NCBI RefSeq assembly: GCF_023008545.1
Contig: NZ_CP095397.1
Span: 2,170,001 to 2,234,000, forward strand
Source of the DNA: Natribaculum luteum
Lineage (GTDB): Archaea; Halobacteriota; Halobacteria; Halobacteriales; Natrialbaceae
Reading direction: 5' to 3'
Length of the DNA: 64,000 bases
A program made the translations under genes and the position numbers. Below, one piece after another: positions 43,618-52,814 of the stretch (its first letter is position 1; each line of letters opens with the position of its first letter). The notes below the pieces were generated by a model that saw only the letters and a program-made list of their open reading frames with translations, was not told the origin of the DNA and did no database searches.

Positions 43618-44796
43618 ATGACGAGAGCAGTCTGGGTCAAAGCCGACGACGCAGTCGGCGACTGGGACGACCGCCGGGCGCGGATCACCGCCGCGCTCGA
43701 GGCGGGTGCTGACTGGGTACTGGTCGACGAAGGCGACGTCGAACGCGTCCGCGAACTCGGCGACATCGGCGTCGCCGCGTTCCGGACGGACGGCGACGTG
43801 ACGATGATCGACGACGCCGAAGGCGACGAAACCGGCGCACAGCCGGACGCCTTCGTCGTCGGCAAGGACGGCGAGGGTGACGCGACGATCGATCTTCCCT
43901 CCGACTTCTCGGGCTCTGCGGACCTCTCGACGCTGCGCCGCGACGGCGACGTCGACGCCGGTGCGTACGTCCGAATCCTGGGCAAGGAGTACGAGACGTT
44001 CGCCGAGGCGGCCACCGAGGAAGCCGAGTACACCATCGTCGTCGGCGAGGACTGGACGATCATCCCCCTCGAGAACCTGATCGCGCGCATCGGCGAGGAG
44101 ACCGAACTCGTCGCGGGCGTCACGAGCGCCGAGGAGGCGAAGACGGCCTTCGAGACGCTCGAGCTCGGTGCCGACGCCGTCTTGCTCGACTCGGACGATC
44201 CCGACGAGATCCGCAAGACGGTCGAGGTGCGAGACGAGGCCGAACGCGAGACCCTGGACCTCCAGTGGGGCGAGGTCGTCGAGATCGAACGCGCCGGCTC
44301 CGCGGATCGAGTCTGCGTCGACACCGGGAGTATGCTCGAGCACGACGAGGGGATGCTCGTCGGCTCGATGGCCCGCGGTCTCGTGTTCGTCCACGCAGAG
44401 ACCGCCGAGTCGCCGTACGTCGCCTCGCGGCCGTTCCGCGTCAACGCCGGCGCGGTCCACGCCTACGTCCGCACGCCCGACGGCGGCACGAAGTACCTCG
44501 CGGAACTGCAAAGCGGCGACGAGGTCCAGGTCGTCGACCTCGAGGGGCACACCCGCGAGGCGATCGTCGGCCGGGCGAAGATCGAGCAGCGGCCGATGTT
44601 CCGGCTCGCACTGGAGACCGACGACGGCGACCGCGTCGAGACGCTGTTGCAAAACGCCGAGACGATCAAGGTCGCCACGCCCGACGGACGCAAGGCAGTG
44701 ACGGACGTCGAGGTCGGCGACGAACTCAAACTCTACTACGAGGACACGGCCCGCCACTTCGGCGAGGCCGTCGAAGAGAGCATCATCGAGAAGTGA
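43618..44796 (+). CDS. 3-dehydroquinate synthase II (archaeal AroB')
   Basis: A 392-residue NAD-dependent enzyme that converts ADH into 3-dehydroquinate. It opens MTRAVWVKADDAVGDWDDRRARI and carries DWTIIPLENLIA, VEIERAGSADRVCVDTGSMLEHDEGMLVGS, FRVNAGAVHAYVRTPDGGTKYLAELQSG and DDELKLYYED-type ending, all typical of the archaeal family. ATG 43618 starts the conserved N-terminus; upstream in-frame codons lie in the promoter region. It is the step after AroA' (37574) and before AroD (47147). Confidence 0.95.
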   Translation: MTRAVWVKADDAVGDWDDRRARITAALEAGADWVLVDEGDVERVRELGDIGVAAFRTDGDVTMIDDAEGDETGAQPDAFVVGKDGEGDATIDLPSDFSGSADLSTLRRDGDVDAGAYVRILGKEYETFAEAATEEAEYTIVVGEDWTIIPLENLIARIGEETELVAGVTSAEEAKTAFETLELGADAVLLDSDDPDEIRKTVEVRDEAERETLDLQWGEVVEIERAGSADRVCVDTGSMLEHDEGMLVGSMARGLVFVHAETAESPYVASRPFRVNAGAVHAYVRTPDGGTKYLAELQSGDEVQVVDLEGHTREAIVGRAKIEQRPMFRLALETDDGDRVETLLQNAETIKVATPDGRKAVTDVEVGDELKLYYEDTARHFGEAVEESIIEK

Positions 44797-44850
44797 CCGT
44801 CGAAACCCGTCTCGAACCGGCGTAGTTTCTCTCAACCGATGCTTTCCCGA

Positions 44851-44878
44851 ACCACTCTATACTGAGTGGTGTGTTAAC
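44851..44878. other. Hairpin and GTGGTGTGTTAAC motif in spacer 44797-45052
   Basis: The spacer holds a perfect hairpin, ACCACTC-TATACT-GAGTGGT (44851-44870), and GTGGTGTGTTAAC (44866-44878), which occurs reverse-complemented at 55622-55634 and 57962-57974. A TATA-like TTTTTTACTATATG lies at 44994-45007. No gene is seen in the spacer. Confidence 0.5.
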
Positions 44879-45052
44879 AAGATACAACCCACGTTCGTCG
44901 GTCGGGTGTCGACGACGACCAGATCGACCTCTCGTGTGACATCTATTTGTGCGAGTCTGAGCCGTTCTCCCGGAGGATTAACCACTAACGTAGTTTTTTA
45001 CTATATGGGGTGTTAAGAACTAATGTCGGCGGTGCCGTCCGTAGTATGTGTC

Positions 45053-46285
45053 ATGAGCACAACTCACAAGAAGCTCCGGCAACTCGAGTTACCCGAGTTC
45101 GCGGTGACGCTTCGAAACGCGGGGGCCGCCGGCGCTGGCGGGGCGGGCTTTCCGACGTACGCGAAGTGGGAGCACCTCGAGTCGGTCGACTCCCTGCTGG
45201 TGAACCACCAGGAGAGCGAACCGAACTACTACATCGACAAGTGGCTCGGTCGCGAGCACGCCGACGACCTGGCAGCCCTGTTCGACGCCTTACTCGACCG
45301 GGCGTTCGACAGGATCGTCGTCGGTGCCAAGCGAACCGACCGCGACGAGTGGCTGGGCGACCTCGAGCGAGCGACCGACGGGACCGTCTACGAACCCGAC
45401 GAGCTGCCACTCGAGCCGGACGCGGAGTCTGGCGTCGTTTTCGCCTACACCGACGACCGGTACGAGTACGGCATGGAGGGCGTCCTCTTGCGGCTGATCG
45501 CGGACGTCGTCGTCGGCGGTGACGAACTCCCGGTCGAACACGGCTGGATCGTCCAGAACACCGAGACGCTGTGTAACGTCTACCGGGCGCTAACCGACGG
45601 GTCGCCGACGACGCACAAGTACGTCCACGTCGACGGTCGTGTGCCCGAACACCGGTTCCTGAAGGTACCGATCGGGACGCCGGCAAGCGAGTTGCTCGCC
45701 GCTGCCGGCCGCAACGACGGCCTCCGGGACGACGAGGTCCTGCTCGACGGCGGCCCTGGCTGGTGTTTCGAGATCGACGACGAATCCGCGGCGTTCGGCG
45801 TCCGAAAGCGGACCAACGGCCTCCTCGTGATGGACGAGACGGTCGTCGAGAAGAACCGACTCGGTGGCGGCCGCGTCAACGTCCTCGGGCCGAGCGCGTG
45901 GAAGAAGGTCCCTCACGAGACGGAGCCCGACGATCTGCCGTCGCCCGATCGCGTCAGAGTACCCCTGATCACGAACCCGGACTTCGAGGGCGTCGTCACG
46001 CCGAGCGAACCAGTCGTCCGGCCGGGTGAGGAGGTCGAGGCGGGGGAGATGGTCGCCCGACCCGGCGACGGCATCAGCGTCGCACAGCACGCGCCGATCG
46101 ACGGGACCGTCTCGGAGGTGACCGCCGATCACGTCGTCGTCGACGGACAGTCCGAACCCGAGACCGGCGAGACGCTGACGCAGCGGGTCTACTGGACCTG
46201 GTGTATCGAGTGTGGACGGTACGTTCCCGCACCAGAGACGGCGAGACGCGATCCGACCGAGTACGTCTGCGAACGCTGTCGCTGA
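45053..46285 (+). CDS. NuoF/RnfC-like protein with C-terminal zinc ribbon
   Basis: A 410-residue protein related to the 51-kDa/NuoF and RnfC FMN-binding subunits: LRNAGAAGAGGAGFPTYAKW is the Gly-rich FMN/NADH loop, ESEPNYYIDKWL and VVGAKRTDRDEW follow. A SLBB-like segment (VPIGTPASELLAAAG) and a barrel-sandwich region (RPGEEVEAGEMVARPGDGISV) recall RnfC. The C-terminus ends with a four-Cys ribbon (CIECGRYV, CERC), not the 4Fe-4S motifs of NuoF/RnfC. No partner subunit is nearby. ATG 45053 is taken; ATG 45023, ten codons upstream, is possible. Electron acceptor and role unknown. Confidence 0.78.
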   Translation: MSTTHKKLRQLELPEFAVTLRNAGAAGAGGAGFPTYAKWEHLESVDSLLVNHQESEPNYYIDKWLGREHADDLAALFDALLDRAFDRIVVGAKRTDRDEWLGDLERATDGTVYEPDELPLEPDAESGVVFAYTDDRYEYGMEGVLLRLIADVVVGGDELPVEHGWIVQNTETLCNVYRALTDGSPTTHKYVHVDGRVPEHRFLKVPIGTPASELLAAAGRNDGLRDDEVLLDGGPGWCFEIDDESAAFGVRKRTNGLLVMDETVVEKNRLGGGRVNVLGPSAWKKVPHETEPDDLPSPDRVRVPLITNPDFEGVVTPSEPVVRPGEEVEAGEMVARPGDGISVAQHAPIDGTVSEVTADHVVVDGQSEPETGETLTQRVYWTWCIECGRYVPAPETARRDPTEYVCERCR

Positions 46286-46345
46286 CGTCGGCATCGCGTC
46301 ACCGTCTCCTGGCGATGGATCGGTCGAAAACTCCAGAGTCGCCGG

Positions 46346-46507
46346 TTATCGCTCGACCGGGACGACGACGCTCGAGCGGATCCACGCGGTCGCGTCCCGT
46401 CGGTCGCAGATCACCGTCGTATCGCCGTCGTCGTAGCTCACGTAGCGGTCGGCGTCGGTCGCTATCGGCTCGGTCGCGCGTTCGCGGGGTTCGGGGACGT
46501 TCTCCAT
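46346..46507 (-). CDS. 53-residue haloarchaeal protein (DUF7331-like)
   Basis: A small gene found by eye: MENVPEPRERATEPIATDAD then RYVSYDDGDTTVICDRRDATAWIRSS. The Y-DDGD-VVICDRR-AWIRS pattern resembles small acidic haloarchaeal proteins of the DUF7331 kind; the family name is from memory and not verified. A competing larger frame on the same strand has extreme Arg content and is rejected. Stop TAA at 46346. Confidence 0.6.
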   Translation of the reverse strand: MENVPEPRERATEPIATDADRYVSYDDGDTTVICDRRDATAWIRSSVVVPVER

Positions 46508-46643
46508 GATAGTCTCGCCGCTCGACCGTGTTCACGGCCGAGGGCTCGACTGGCGGTATCGTCCGTCCGGGTAAAAACGCTCCGTCAATGTACTACTAGC
46601 GTCATTGTATGACGCGGCCAGCGGTACCACGACTCGAGGAAGT

Positions 46644-47054
46644 TCAGTCGGCGGTCCGATCGTCTTTCCGATCCAGTCTCGTCGTACACCAGTGACAGAA
46701 CTCGAGGTCTTCGTCGAGTGGTCGGCCGCAGTGTGGACAGGCGGGTTCGTCGCCGCCGTCGTCGGATCCCGGCGGGATCCCCATCGCCCGAAGCGCCGAA
46801 TCGACCGCGGCGAACAGCACGATAAACGAGAGGACGAACTGGTGTAACCGCGACATCTCGGCGTCGACGATGGTCATCGCTTCCGTGACCGTCTCGGTAG
46901 TCGCGAGCTGGTCTACCGGAAGAAAGATTGCGAGTGCGGAGACGTACAGTCCGGCAAACAGCAGCGCGCGAACCCACTCGCGCAGCAGAACGTGGCCCGT
47001 GCCGGGCAAGAGAACGGAGAAGACGGCAGCGGCCAGCGCTCGAATCCATGTCAT
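46644..47054 (-). CDS. Membrane protein with C-terminal zinc ribbon
   Basis: A 136-residue protein: three hydrophobic helices (WIRALAAAVFSVLLPGTGHVL, LLFAGLYVSALAIFL, LHQFVLSFIVLFAAVDSAL) then a zinc ribbon CPHCGRPLDEDLEFCHWC. It starts MTWIRALAAAVF at an ATG (47054); a much longer upstream frame is a shadow of the aroD gene. Such TM-plus-zinc-ribbon proteins are common in haloarchaea; role unknown. It is separate from aroD (93 bases). Confidence 0.78.
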   Translation of the reverse strand: MTWIRALAAAVFSVLLPGTGHVLLREWVRALLFAGLYVSALAIFLPVDQLATTETVTEAMTIVDAEMSRLHQFVLSFIVLFAAVDSALRAMGIPPGSDDGGDEPACPHCGRPLDEDLEFCHWCTTRLDRKDDRTAD

Positions 47055-47146
47055 TGTCAGTACGAAGTACTCTCTTTCGCGCGTGGTTAATACTCTCGTT
47101 TCGCTCGCGTCGACGACCACTACTGGCGTCTCGGTCGGGCTCGCTC

Positions 47147-47815
47147 TCAGCAGAGCTCGGAAACCAGCCGGGCGAGCGTCTCGAGATCGTACTGGCCTGG
47201 CGCGGTCGCCTTCTCGGGATCGACTGGTGCGTAGCCGATCTTCGACCCGTACACCGGGGCGACGGCGCGCGTGTGGCTGCCGACCTCTCCCATCGCCATC
47301 GTCGCGACGGTGTCGCCGTGGGCGGTCAGTTGCTCGGTCGCCGAGAGTACGGCGAGCGTGTCCGCTTTCGACTCGGCGGTGACGGCCAGTTTCGCGACGT
47401 CGGCGTACTTGCTCGCCTCCGTCAGCGTCCGCACCAGCTCCGGTCGGGGCGGCGTCCCCTCGAAGTCGTGTGCCGACGCGACGACCGAGACGTCTCGATC
47501 GCGGGCGATCTCGAGGACCTCGTCGGCTTCGCCCTCGAGAATCGACGCGAGTTCGACGTCGATCGCGGAGACGGCGTCGAACCCGGTCGCCTCGGCCAGC
47601 GTCTCGAGGCGACCGTCGTCGGTCGCCTCGCCTCCTTCCCACTCCGCACGGTTCGTCGCCAGGATCGGCAACTCCCCGTCGTAGCCCTCGAGGGCGGCGA
47701 GCGGGTCGGACGCGAGGTCCAGTCGAAACTCGAGGCAGTCGGCGTGTTCACGGGCGGCGGGTTCCTCCGAGAGGTCCTTCGTGGACGCGGCCAGTACGAA
47801 CGAGTCGAACTCCAT
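47147..47815 (-). CDS. aroD: 3-dehydroquinate dehydratase, type I
   Basis: A 222-residue type I dehydroquinase, dehydrating 3-dehydroquinate by a Schiff-base mechanism. Motifs: DCLEFRLDLASDPLAAL, SVVASAHDFEGTP (catalytic His), YADVAKLAVTAES (Schiff-base Lys) and GEVGSHTRAVAPVYGSKIGYAPV at the C-terminus. The ATG at 47815 begins the first strand. It is the step after AroB'. Confidence 0.95.
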   Translation of the reverse strand: MEFDSFVLAASTKDLSEEPAAREHADCLEFRLDLASDPLAALEGYDGELPILATNRAEWEGGEATDDGRLETLAEATGFDAVSAIDVELASILEGEADEVLEIARDRDVSVVASAHDFEGTPPRPELVRTLTEASKYADVAKLAVTAESKADTLAVLSATEQLTAHGDTVATMAMGEVGSHTRAVAPVYGSKIGYAPVDPEKATAPGQYDLETLARLVSELC

Positions 47816-47899
47816 GTGGTCGTGACTCGCTCGCGGAGACAAAAAGCCGTCTCCTCGGTGCGGTGCGTTCATCGACGTGGCGAGTCGTTCGAGGCGCTT

Positions 47900-48136
47900 T
47901 CACGACGCCGGCGGTAGCGAGTCGCGCGGTGGTTCGTCGATCGTTTCTCCGATACCCACCAGGAGGAGCCCGATCGCCCGCTCGTGTTGCTCTTTCGTGA
48001 GATGGACGTGCACCGGCCGCACGGACAGGGCGTCGTACGCGTCGAATGCGTCGTCCGGCACGTCGTGTTCTTCTTCGACGTGGTCGCGTATCTCACAGAG
48101 CAGTGCGTGAAGCTGGATGTACGCCTGTCTCTGCAT
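47900..48136 (-). CDS. UPF0058-family protein
   Basis: A 78-residue protein: MQRQAYIQLHALLCEIRDHV then YDALSVRPVHVHLTKEQHERAIGLLL. The family signature is the SP/RP-VHVH-K-H pattern, which suggests a His-based metal site; function is unknown. The start at 48136 is the second of two closely spaced possibilities and fits the family's short N-terminus. Confidence 0.82.
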   Translation of the reverse strand: MQRQAYIQLHALLCEIRDHVEEEHDVPDDAFDAYDALSVRPVHVHLTKEQHERAIGLLLVGIGETIDEPPRDSLPPAS

Positions 48137-48330
48137 GATGGGGGGTACCACCACACACCGTCTCTTAATAATTTTTCCACCTTTACTGGTGAGAAAGCAT
48201 AGCTGACGTATCTGGAGAGCGAACGTAACGCTACGACGGCCAGTATCGATCGCCGACTCGAACGAGAAATCCAGCCACTAGCGGAACGGCCGGTTCGAGA
48301 CTGTTTCGAGTGACACGCCGTGACCGTCGA

Positions 48331-49311
48331 CTAGGCCAGTCCGAGGGTCTCCTCGGCCTCGAGCAGTTCGTGGTACCGGTTGCGGATCGTCACTTCCGAG
48401 ATGTCCGCGACGTCGGAGACGGCGGCCTGGGTGGTCTTCTCGTTGGTCAACAGCGCGGCGGCGTAGACGGCGGCCGCGGCGAGACCGACCGGCGACTTGC
48501 CCGAGTGGACGCCTTTCTCCTTGGCGTTCTGGAGTAGCGCGCGGGCGCGGTGTTCGGCCTCGTCCGAGAGTTCGAGTCCGGACGCAAAGCGGGGGACGTA
48601 GCTCTCGGGGTCGGCGGGCTGGACCTCGAGGCCGAGTTCGCGGACCACGTAGCGGTAGGTGCGGGCGATCTCGTTTTTCTCGACGCGGGAGACGTCGGCG
48701 ATTTCGTCCAGACTGCGGGGGACGCCGGCCTGTCGGGCGGCCGCGTAGACACAGGAAGTGGAGACACCCTCGATCGACCGACCCGGCAGGAGGTCCTCGT
48801 TGAGCGCCCGTCGGTAGATCACCGACGCGGTCTCGCGGACGTTGTTCGGGAGACCGAGCGCCGAGGCCATGCGGTCGATCTCGCCAAGTGCCTGCTTTAA
48901 GTTGCGCTCTTTGGAGTCGCGGGTGCGGAACCGCTCGTTCCACTTGCGCAGCCGTTGCATCTTCTCGCGCTGGCGGGAGTCGAGCGAGTTCCCGTAGGCG
49001 TCCTTGTTGCGCCAGTCGATGTTCGTCGAGAGACCCTTGTCGTGCATCGTGTTCGTCGTCGGAGCGCCGACGCGGGACTTCTCGTTTTTCTCGGCGGCGT
49101 CGAACGCGCGCCACTCCGGCCCGCGGTCGACCGAGTCTTCCTCGACGACCAGACCACAATCCTCACAGACGGTCTCGCCGTGTTCGTCGTCGACGACCAG
49201 CTGGCCACTACACTCGGGACACGCGATGGCGTCGTCTTCGTTTTCCGTCTCTCGCTCGCTCTGTTCTCGTTCGCTACGTCGTACTCTCGTGGTGGACGAT
49301 GTGTTTGTCAT
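48331..49311 (-). CDS. Transcription initiation factor TFB
   Basis: A 326-residue archaeal TFIIB homologue. An N-terminal acidic/Arg stretch is followed by the zinc ribbon (CPECSGQL ... CEDCGLVV), the B-reader/linker (GPEWRAFD, TTNTMHDKGLSTNIDWRNKDAYG) and two cyclin repeats (residues about 125-215 and 225-320). It recruits RNA polymerase to TBP-bound promoters. Haloarchaea have several TFB paralogues; which one this is cannot be decided. The TATA element TTTAAGAG before the start supports autonomous expression. Confidence 0.97.
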   Translation of the reverse strand: MTNTSSTTRVRRSEREQSERETENEDDAIACPECSGQLVVDDEHGETVCEDCGLVVEEDSVDRGPEWRAFDAAEKNEKSRVGAPTTNTMHDKGLSTNIDWRNKDAYGNSLDSRQREKMQRLRKWNERFRTRDSKERNLKQALGEIDRMASALGLPNNVRETASVIYRRALNEDLLPGRSIEGVSTSCVYAAARQAGVPRSLDEIADVSRVEKNEIARTYRYVVRELGLEVQPADPESYVPRFASGLELSDEAEHRARALLQNAKEKGVHSGKSPVGLAAAAVYAAALLTNEKTTQAAVSDVADISEVTIRNRYHELLEAEETLGLA

Positions 49312-49534
49312 GCGATGGCGAATGCTGACCGGCCGAACCCTATCACAAAAGCCCGGACGGATTCGTTACCTACTTCGTTCCGAGACTCTCTATTTAAGAG
49401 TTTCGGAATTTAGGCGTGACGGTGCCGAGAAACTGGTTATTCGTCGATACTGGCATGAAAAATCAAAACATTAAAATAGAGCCGATCGACCCCGCAAACG
49501 AGTGCCACAAGTGTCCTTCGACCGAATCGAGCCT

Positions 49535-50074
49535 ATGGAACTCGCAGTTGGCAGCACCAACCCGGTCAAGGTCGACGCCGTCGCCAGCGCACTCGAGCGG
49601 TACGAGCCGACGGTGACGGCCGTGTCGGTCGACTCCGGCGTCGCCGAACAGCCACGGTCGGTCGAGGCGACGATCACGGGCGCTGAAAACCGGGCACGGC
49701 GAGCGCTCGAGGTGACCGCGTCACGTTCCGATCGAACCGACGAATACACGTTCGGCGTCGGACTCGAGGGTGGCGTCGCACGATTCGACGCGACGGCGGG
49801 ACTGTACCTGATCATGTGGGCTGCCGTGACCGACAGCGACCAGGTCGGACGCGGCGCTGGCCCGAGCCTTCGGCTCCCCGACCACGTCGCGGCGCGCGTC
49901 GAAGCAGGCGAGGAACTGGGGCCAGTAATGGATGACTTCCTCGGTGCTGAGGGCGTCGCCGAAAACGAGGGCGCAGCCGGAATGCTTACCGGCGGGCTGA
50001 CTGATCGCACCCGGGCGCTTCGCGAAGCGGTCGCCTGTGCGTTCGGACCGTTCGTGACGCCCTACTACGAGTAA
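49535..50074 (+). CDS. Inosine/xanthosine triphosphatase (YjjX/DUF84)
   Basis: A 179-residue house-cleaning NTPase: MELAVGSTNPVKVDAVASAL, VDSGVAEQPRSVEATITGAENRARRAL, TFGVGLEGGV, EELGPVMDDFLG and GAAGMLTGGLTDRTRAL are the family motifs. It removes non-canonical purine nucleotides. ATG at 49535 is used; an earlier frame (49502) adds 11 residues that precede the first strand. A TTAAAATAG promoter lies at 49471. Confidence 0.93.
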   Translation: MELAVGSTNPVKVDAVASALERYEPTVTAVSVDSGVAEQPRSVEATITGAENRARRALEVTASRSDRTDEYTFGVGLEGGVARFDATAGLYLIMWAAVTDSDQVGRGAGPSLRLPDHVAARVEAGEELGPVMDDFLGAEGVAENEGAAGMLTGGLTDRTRALREAVACAFGPFVTPYYE

Positions 50075-50311
50075 CCGTTCCTGGTCGACATCCGATCTCC
50101 AACCGTGACTCTCTCGCTCGCCGATCGGAAATAGTCTATTACCTATCCTGCGGCGACCTCGACGCGAGGAAACGTTCTCGAATCGACGATACTCGCTCGA
50201 AAACACGTATTAACCGCTCGTACCAACGATTGCTTTCGGGCCGATTACCATCGCCGTTGCAGCGGAGAAAATCGCACGACTGCGGCCGATTAACCACGTG
50301 TACCAAACCCC

Positions 50312-50320
50312 CTAAGGAGG
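50312..50320 (+). promoter_or_regulatory. Strong Shine-Dalgarno-like CTAAGGAGG
   Basis: A purine-rich anti-16S complement lies about 20 bases before the ATG at 50341, farther than normal; most nearby genes lack one. Confidence 0.35.
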
Positions 50321-50340
50321 TAGCCGTCCTGTCTCGAGAT

Positions 50341-50577
50341 ATGAGTAGTGCGATGGCCCCCACGGACCTGACGACCAAACAGCACCGCATTCTCCAGTAC
50401 CTCAAAGAACACGCCGCGACGAAGACGTACTTCAAGTCCCGGCTGATCGGCGAGGAACTTGGAATGACGGCCAAGGAAGTCGGTTCGAACATCAGCGCCC
50501 TTCAGGACGGCGACTACGAGATCGACATCGAAAAATGGGGCTACTCCTCGAGTACCACCTGGAAAGTTAGCGTCTAG
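50341..50577 (+). CDS. DUF7123-like small winged-helix protein
   Basis: A 78-residue protein: LTTKQHRILQYLKEHAATKTYFKSRLIGEELGMTAKEVGSNISALQDGDYEIDIEKWGYSSSTTWKVSV. A winged-helix-like fold is visible, with the conserved WGYSSSTTWK C-terminal strand; this is a widespread haloarchaeal protein (DUF7123 by memory). It may bind DNA. The ATG at 50341 begins MSSAMAPTDL, as in homologues. Confidence 0.82.
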   Translation: MSSAMAPTDLTTKQHRILQYLKEHAATKTYFKSRLIGEELGMTAKEVGSNISALQDGDYEIDIEKWGYSSSTTWKVSV

Positions 50578-50784
50578 ACGCTCCGCAGGCGTCTGCCGCG
50601 CTGTCTGCTCTCCGTCGTCGTGCCGAGAGCAGTCCCACGGGTTGCACGACGATCGACGGCGTCAGTCGCCACCGAACGTCATCGTACCTCTCCTCGCGAT
50701 ACCGTGGTCGACAGCGACGAGCGCCGACTGTCTATCGCCGTTGATTACGAGCCACGTTCGAATCACGGCCGAGAGCGACCCGTC

Positions 50785-51402
50785 CTAGCGTTCGTACCGG
50801 ACCAGTCGGTCGGCGTCGGACGCCAGCGCGATCGCCCGCTCGCCGAAAGAGTCGGCGTGGCGAACGAGCAACATCAGGATGGTTTCGGGCCGTTCGACCG
50901 TGTACCCCCCGTCTCGCGAGAGCAGTCCGGCGTCCTCGAGTTCGCCCGCGTACTTGCTCACGGTCGGTGCGGAGACCTCGAGCGAGTCGGCGAGTTCGCT
51001 CGTCGTCGCGTCGGGATTCCGGAGCAGTTCGATCAACATCCCGCGTGCGGTGTCACGACGGAGGTAGCCGAGCGCGTTCTTCTCGAAGTCGTCGAATCGG
51101 CCGGCGAGGACGAATCGCTTGTAGTCGCCGTCGCGGTAGCGGTCGACGATCTCGGCCTCCTCGAGCCGTCGGAGGTGGTGTTGGGTCTCGCCCGTCCCGA
51201 GCTGGAGGTCGTCTCGAATCTTCGAGAAGTGCGCCCCGGGAGTAGTCGAGAGGTAGCCGGCGATGGCGTCGCGGGCGTCGCTTCCGCCCGTGTCGGCCGC
51301 GACCGACTCCGAGAAACTGACGAACGGCGTCGACGCGCCGAGTGCCGCGAATCGGCGCAGCGTCGCCCGTTTCTCCTCGTCGACCTGCTCTGTCTTTCCC
51401 AT
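50785..51402 (-). CDS. Two-winged-helix transcription regulator
   Basis: A 205-residue protein with two winged-helix domains: residues 45-105 (AGYLSTTPGAHFSKIRDDLQLGTGETQHHLRRLEEAEIVDRY) and 115-175 (RGMLIELLRNPDATTSELADSLEVSAPTVSKYAGELEDAGLLSRD). The first half (residues 12-45) has a short hydrophobic patch (FAALGASTPFVSFSESV) that may be a buried helix. Duplicated wHTH proteins like this regulate membrane or stress genes in haloarchaea; target unknown. It is upstream of, and separate from, the SPFH operon. Confidence 0.84.
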   Translation of the reverse strand: MGKTEQVDEEKRATLRRFAALGASTPFVSFSESVAADTGGSDARDAIAGYLSTTPGAHFSKIRDDLQLGTGETQHHLRRLEEAEIVDRYRDGDYKRFVLAGRFDDFEKNALGYLRRDTARGMLIELLRNPDATTSELADSLEVSAPTVSKYAGELEDAGLLSRDGGYTVERPETILMLLVRHADSFGERAIALASDADRLVRYER

Positions 51403-51593
51403 GCTATTCCTGTCACCTACAACGGGCCGGGGCGTAAAACGCGTTTCGCTCCGCCTTATTCACTGATTTCTAGGCGTTTCGCTCGCTGTCGACAGCGAGT
51501 AAGAACGTCTTACCGTCGACGGAATGTCAGCGTCGGGCGATTCGTCGGGTTCTCGAGTCGGTCGTCGGTACCGACGAGTGGTCTCACCTCGGT

Positions 51594-52730
51594 TCAGTTC
51601 GACTCGCCGCCGTCGGACTGGAACTCCTGGTCCATCTCCTCGATGACCTCGTCCGGATCGGAGATGTTCGCCGGATCTTTGCCCTCCTTGATCGCCTGGG
51701 CCTGCTGTTCCATCTCCTCGAGGTCCATCTCGGCTTCCTGGTCGATCTCGCCGATGATCTCGGCGATGTCGTCCAGCCCGATCAGTTCGCGCGTCTCCTC
51801 GTCGAACTCGAGGCTCTCGAGTTCGGTGCCGTCTTCTTTGACGTCGCTGCCGGTGAGGTGTTTGCCGTAGCGGCCGACCATCGACGACAGTTCCTGCGGA
51901 AGAACGAACGTAGTCGACTCGCTCTGGCCGATCTCCGACAGCGTCTCCATGCCCTTGTCGATGACGGCACGTTCGCCCATCGACTCCGCGGATCGGGCTC
52001 TGAGGACGGTCGAAATCGAGTCACCCTGTGCCTCGAGGATCTGGCTTTGCTTTTCACCCTGCGCGCGGATGATCTGGCTCTGTTTGTCACCCTCTGCTTT
52101 CTCGACGGCGCTGCGGCGTTCACCCTGCGCCTCGAGGATCATGGCACGGCGTTTGCGCTCTGCGGAGGTCTGCTGTTCCATCGCCTGCTGGACGTCTTTC
52201 GACGGGTTGACCTCGCGGACCTCGACGCTCTCGACGCGGATCCCCCACTCGTCGGTGGGTTCGTCGAGTTCGCGGCGGATCTTCGCGTTGATCTCCTGGC
52301 GCTTGTTGAGCGTGTCGTCCAGTTCCATGTCGCCCAGGACGGCCCGCAGCGTGGTCTGGGCGAGGTTCGAGACGGCTCGCTTGTAGTCGTCGACCTCGAG
52401 GAACGCCTTCTTGGCGTCCATCACCTTGATGTAGACGACGGCGTCGGCGGTCACGGGCGAGTTGTCGCGCGTGATCGCCTCCTGTCGGGGGACGTCCAGC
52501 GTCTGCGTTCGCATGTCGAACCTGTAGGTCTTCGAGACGAACGGCGGGACGAGGTTGATGCCCGGCTCGAGCAGTTTACGGTACTCGCCGAAGACGGTCA
52601 GCGCGCGTTTCTCGTAGGCGTTGACGATCTCGATGGCACTCAGGAGGGCCGCGAGTACCACGACGAGGACGAGCGCACCGATGACCAGTCCGGCGGTACC
52701 AGCCTGCAGTATGATGACTGTCGGGACCAT
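51594..52730 (-). CDS. SPFH/Band 7 family membrane protein (stomatin-like)
   Basis: A 378-residue membrane-anchored scaffold protein. One N-terminal helix (AGLVIGALVLVVVLAALLSAI) is followed by the SPFH domain (residues 38-190; EKRALTVFGEYRKLLEPGINLVPPFV) and a long coiled coil (residues 200-265). An Ala/Gln/Glu-rich C-terminus ends the protein. Such proteins organise membrane microdomains and act with NfeD, whose gene lies just upstream on the same strand (84 bases). Confidence 0.93.
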   Translation of the reverse strand: MVPTVIILQAGTAGLVIGALVLVVVLAALLSAIEIVNAYEKRALTVFGEYRKLLEPGINLVPPFVSKTYRFDMRTQTLDVPRQEAITRDNSPVTADAVVYIKVMDAKKAFLEVDDYKRAVSNLAQTTLRAVLGDMELDDTLNKRQEINAKIRRELDEPTDEWGIRVESVEVREVNPSKDVQQAMEQQTSAERKRRAMILEAQGERRSAVEKAEGDKQSQIIRAQGEKQSQILEAQGDSISTVLRARSAESMGERAVIDKGMETLSEIGQSESTTFVLPQELSSMVGRYGKHLTGSDVKEDGTELESLEFDEETRELIGLDDIAEIIGEIDQEAEMDLEEMEQQAQAIKEGKDPANISDPDEVIEEMDQEFQSDGGESN

Positions 52731-52814
52731 GTGCGGGGGTTGTGGCGGTGAGGTGAAAAGCGTTCCCTTGCCAGAACGACACGTTTCCCGACGATCGCCG
52801 TTCTGGCACGCGTT

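Noticed and set aside
46299-46535. A 78-residue Arg-rich minus-strand frame
   Set aside because: Out-of-frame overlap with the more typical acidic 53-residue protein; composition unlike haloarchaeal proteins.
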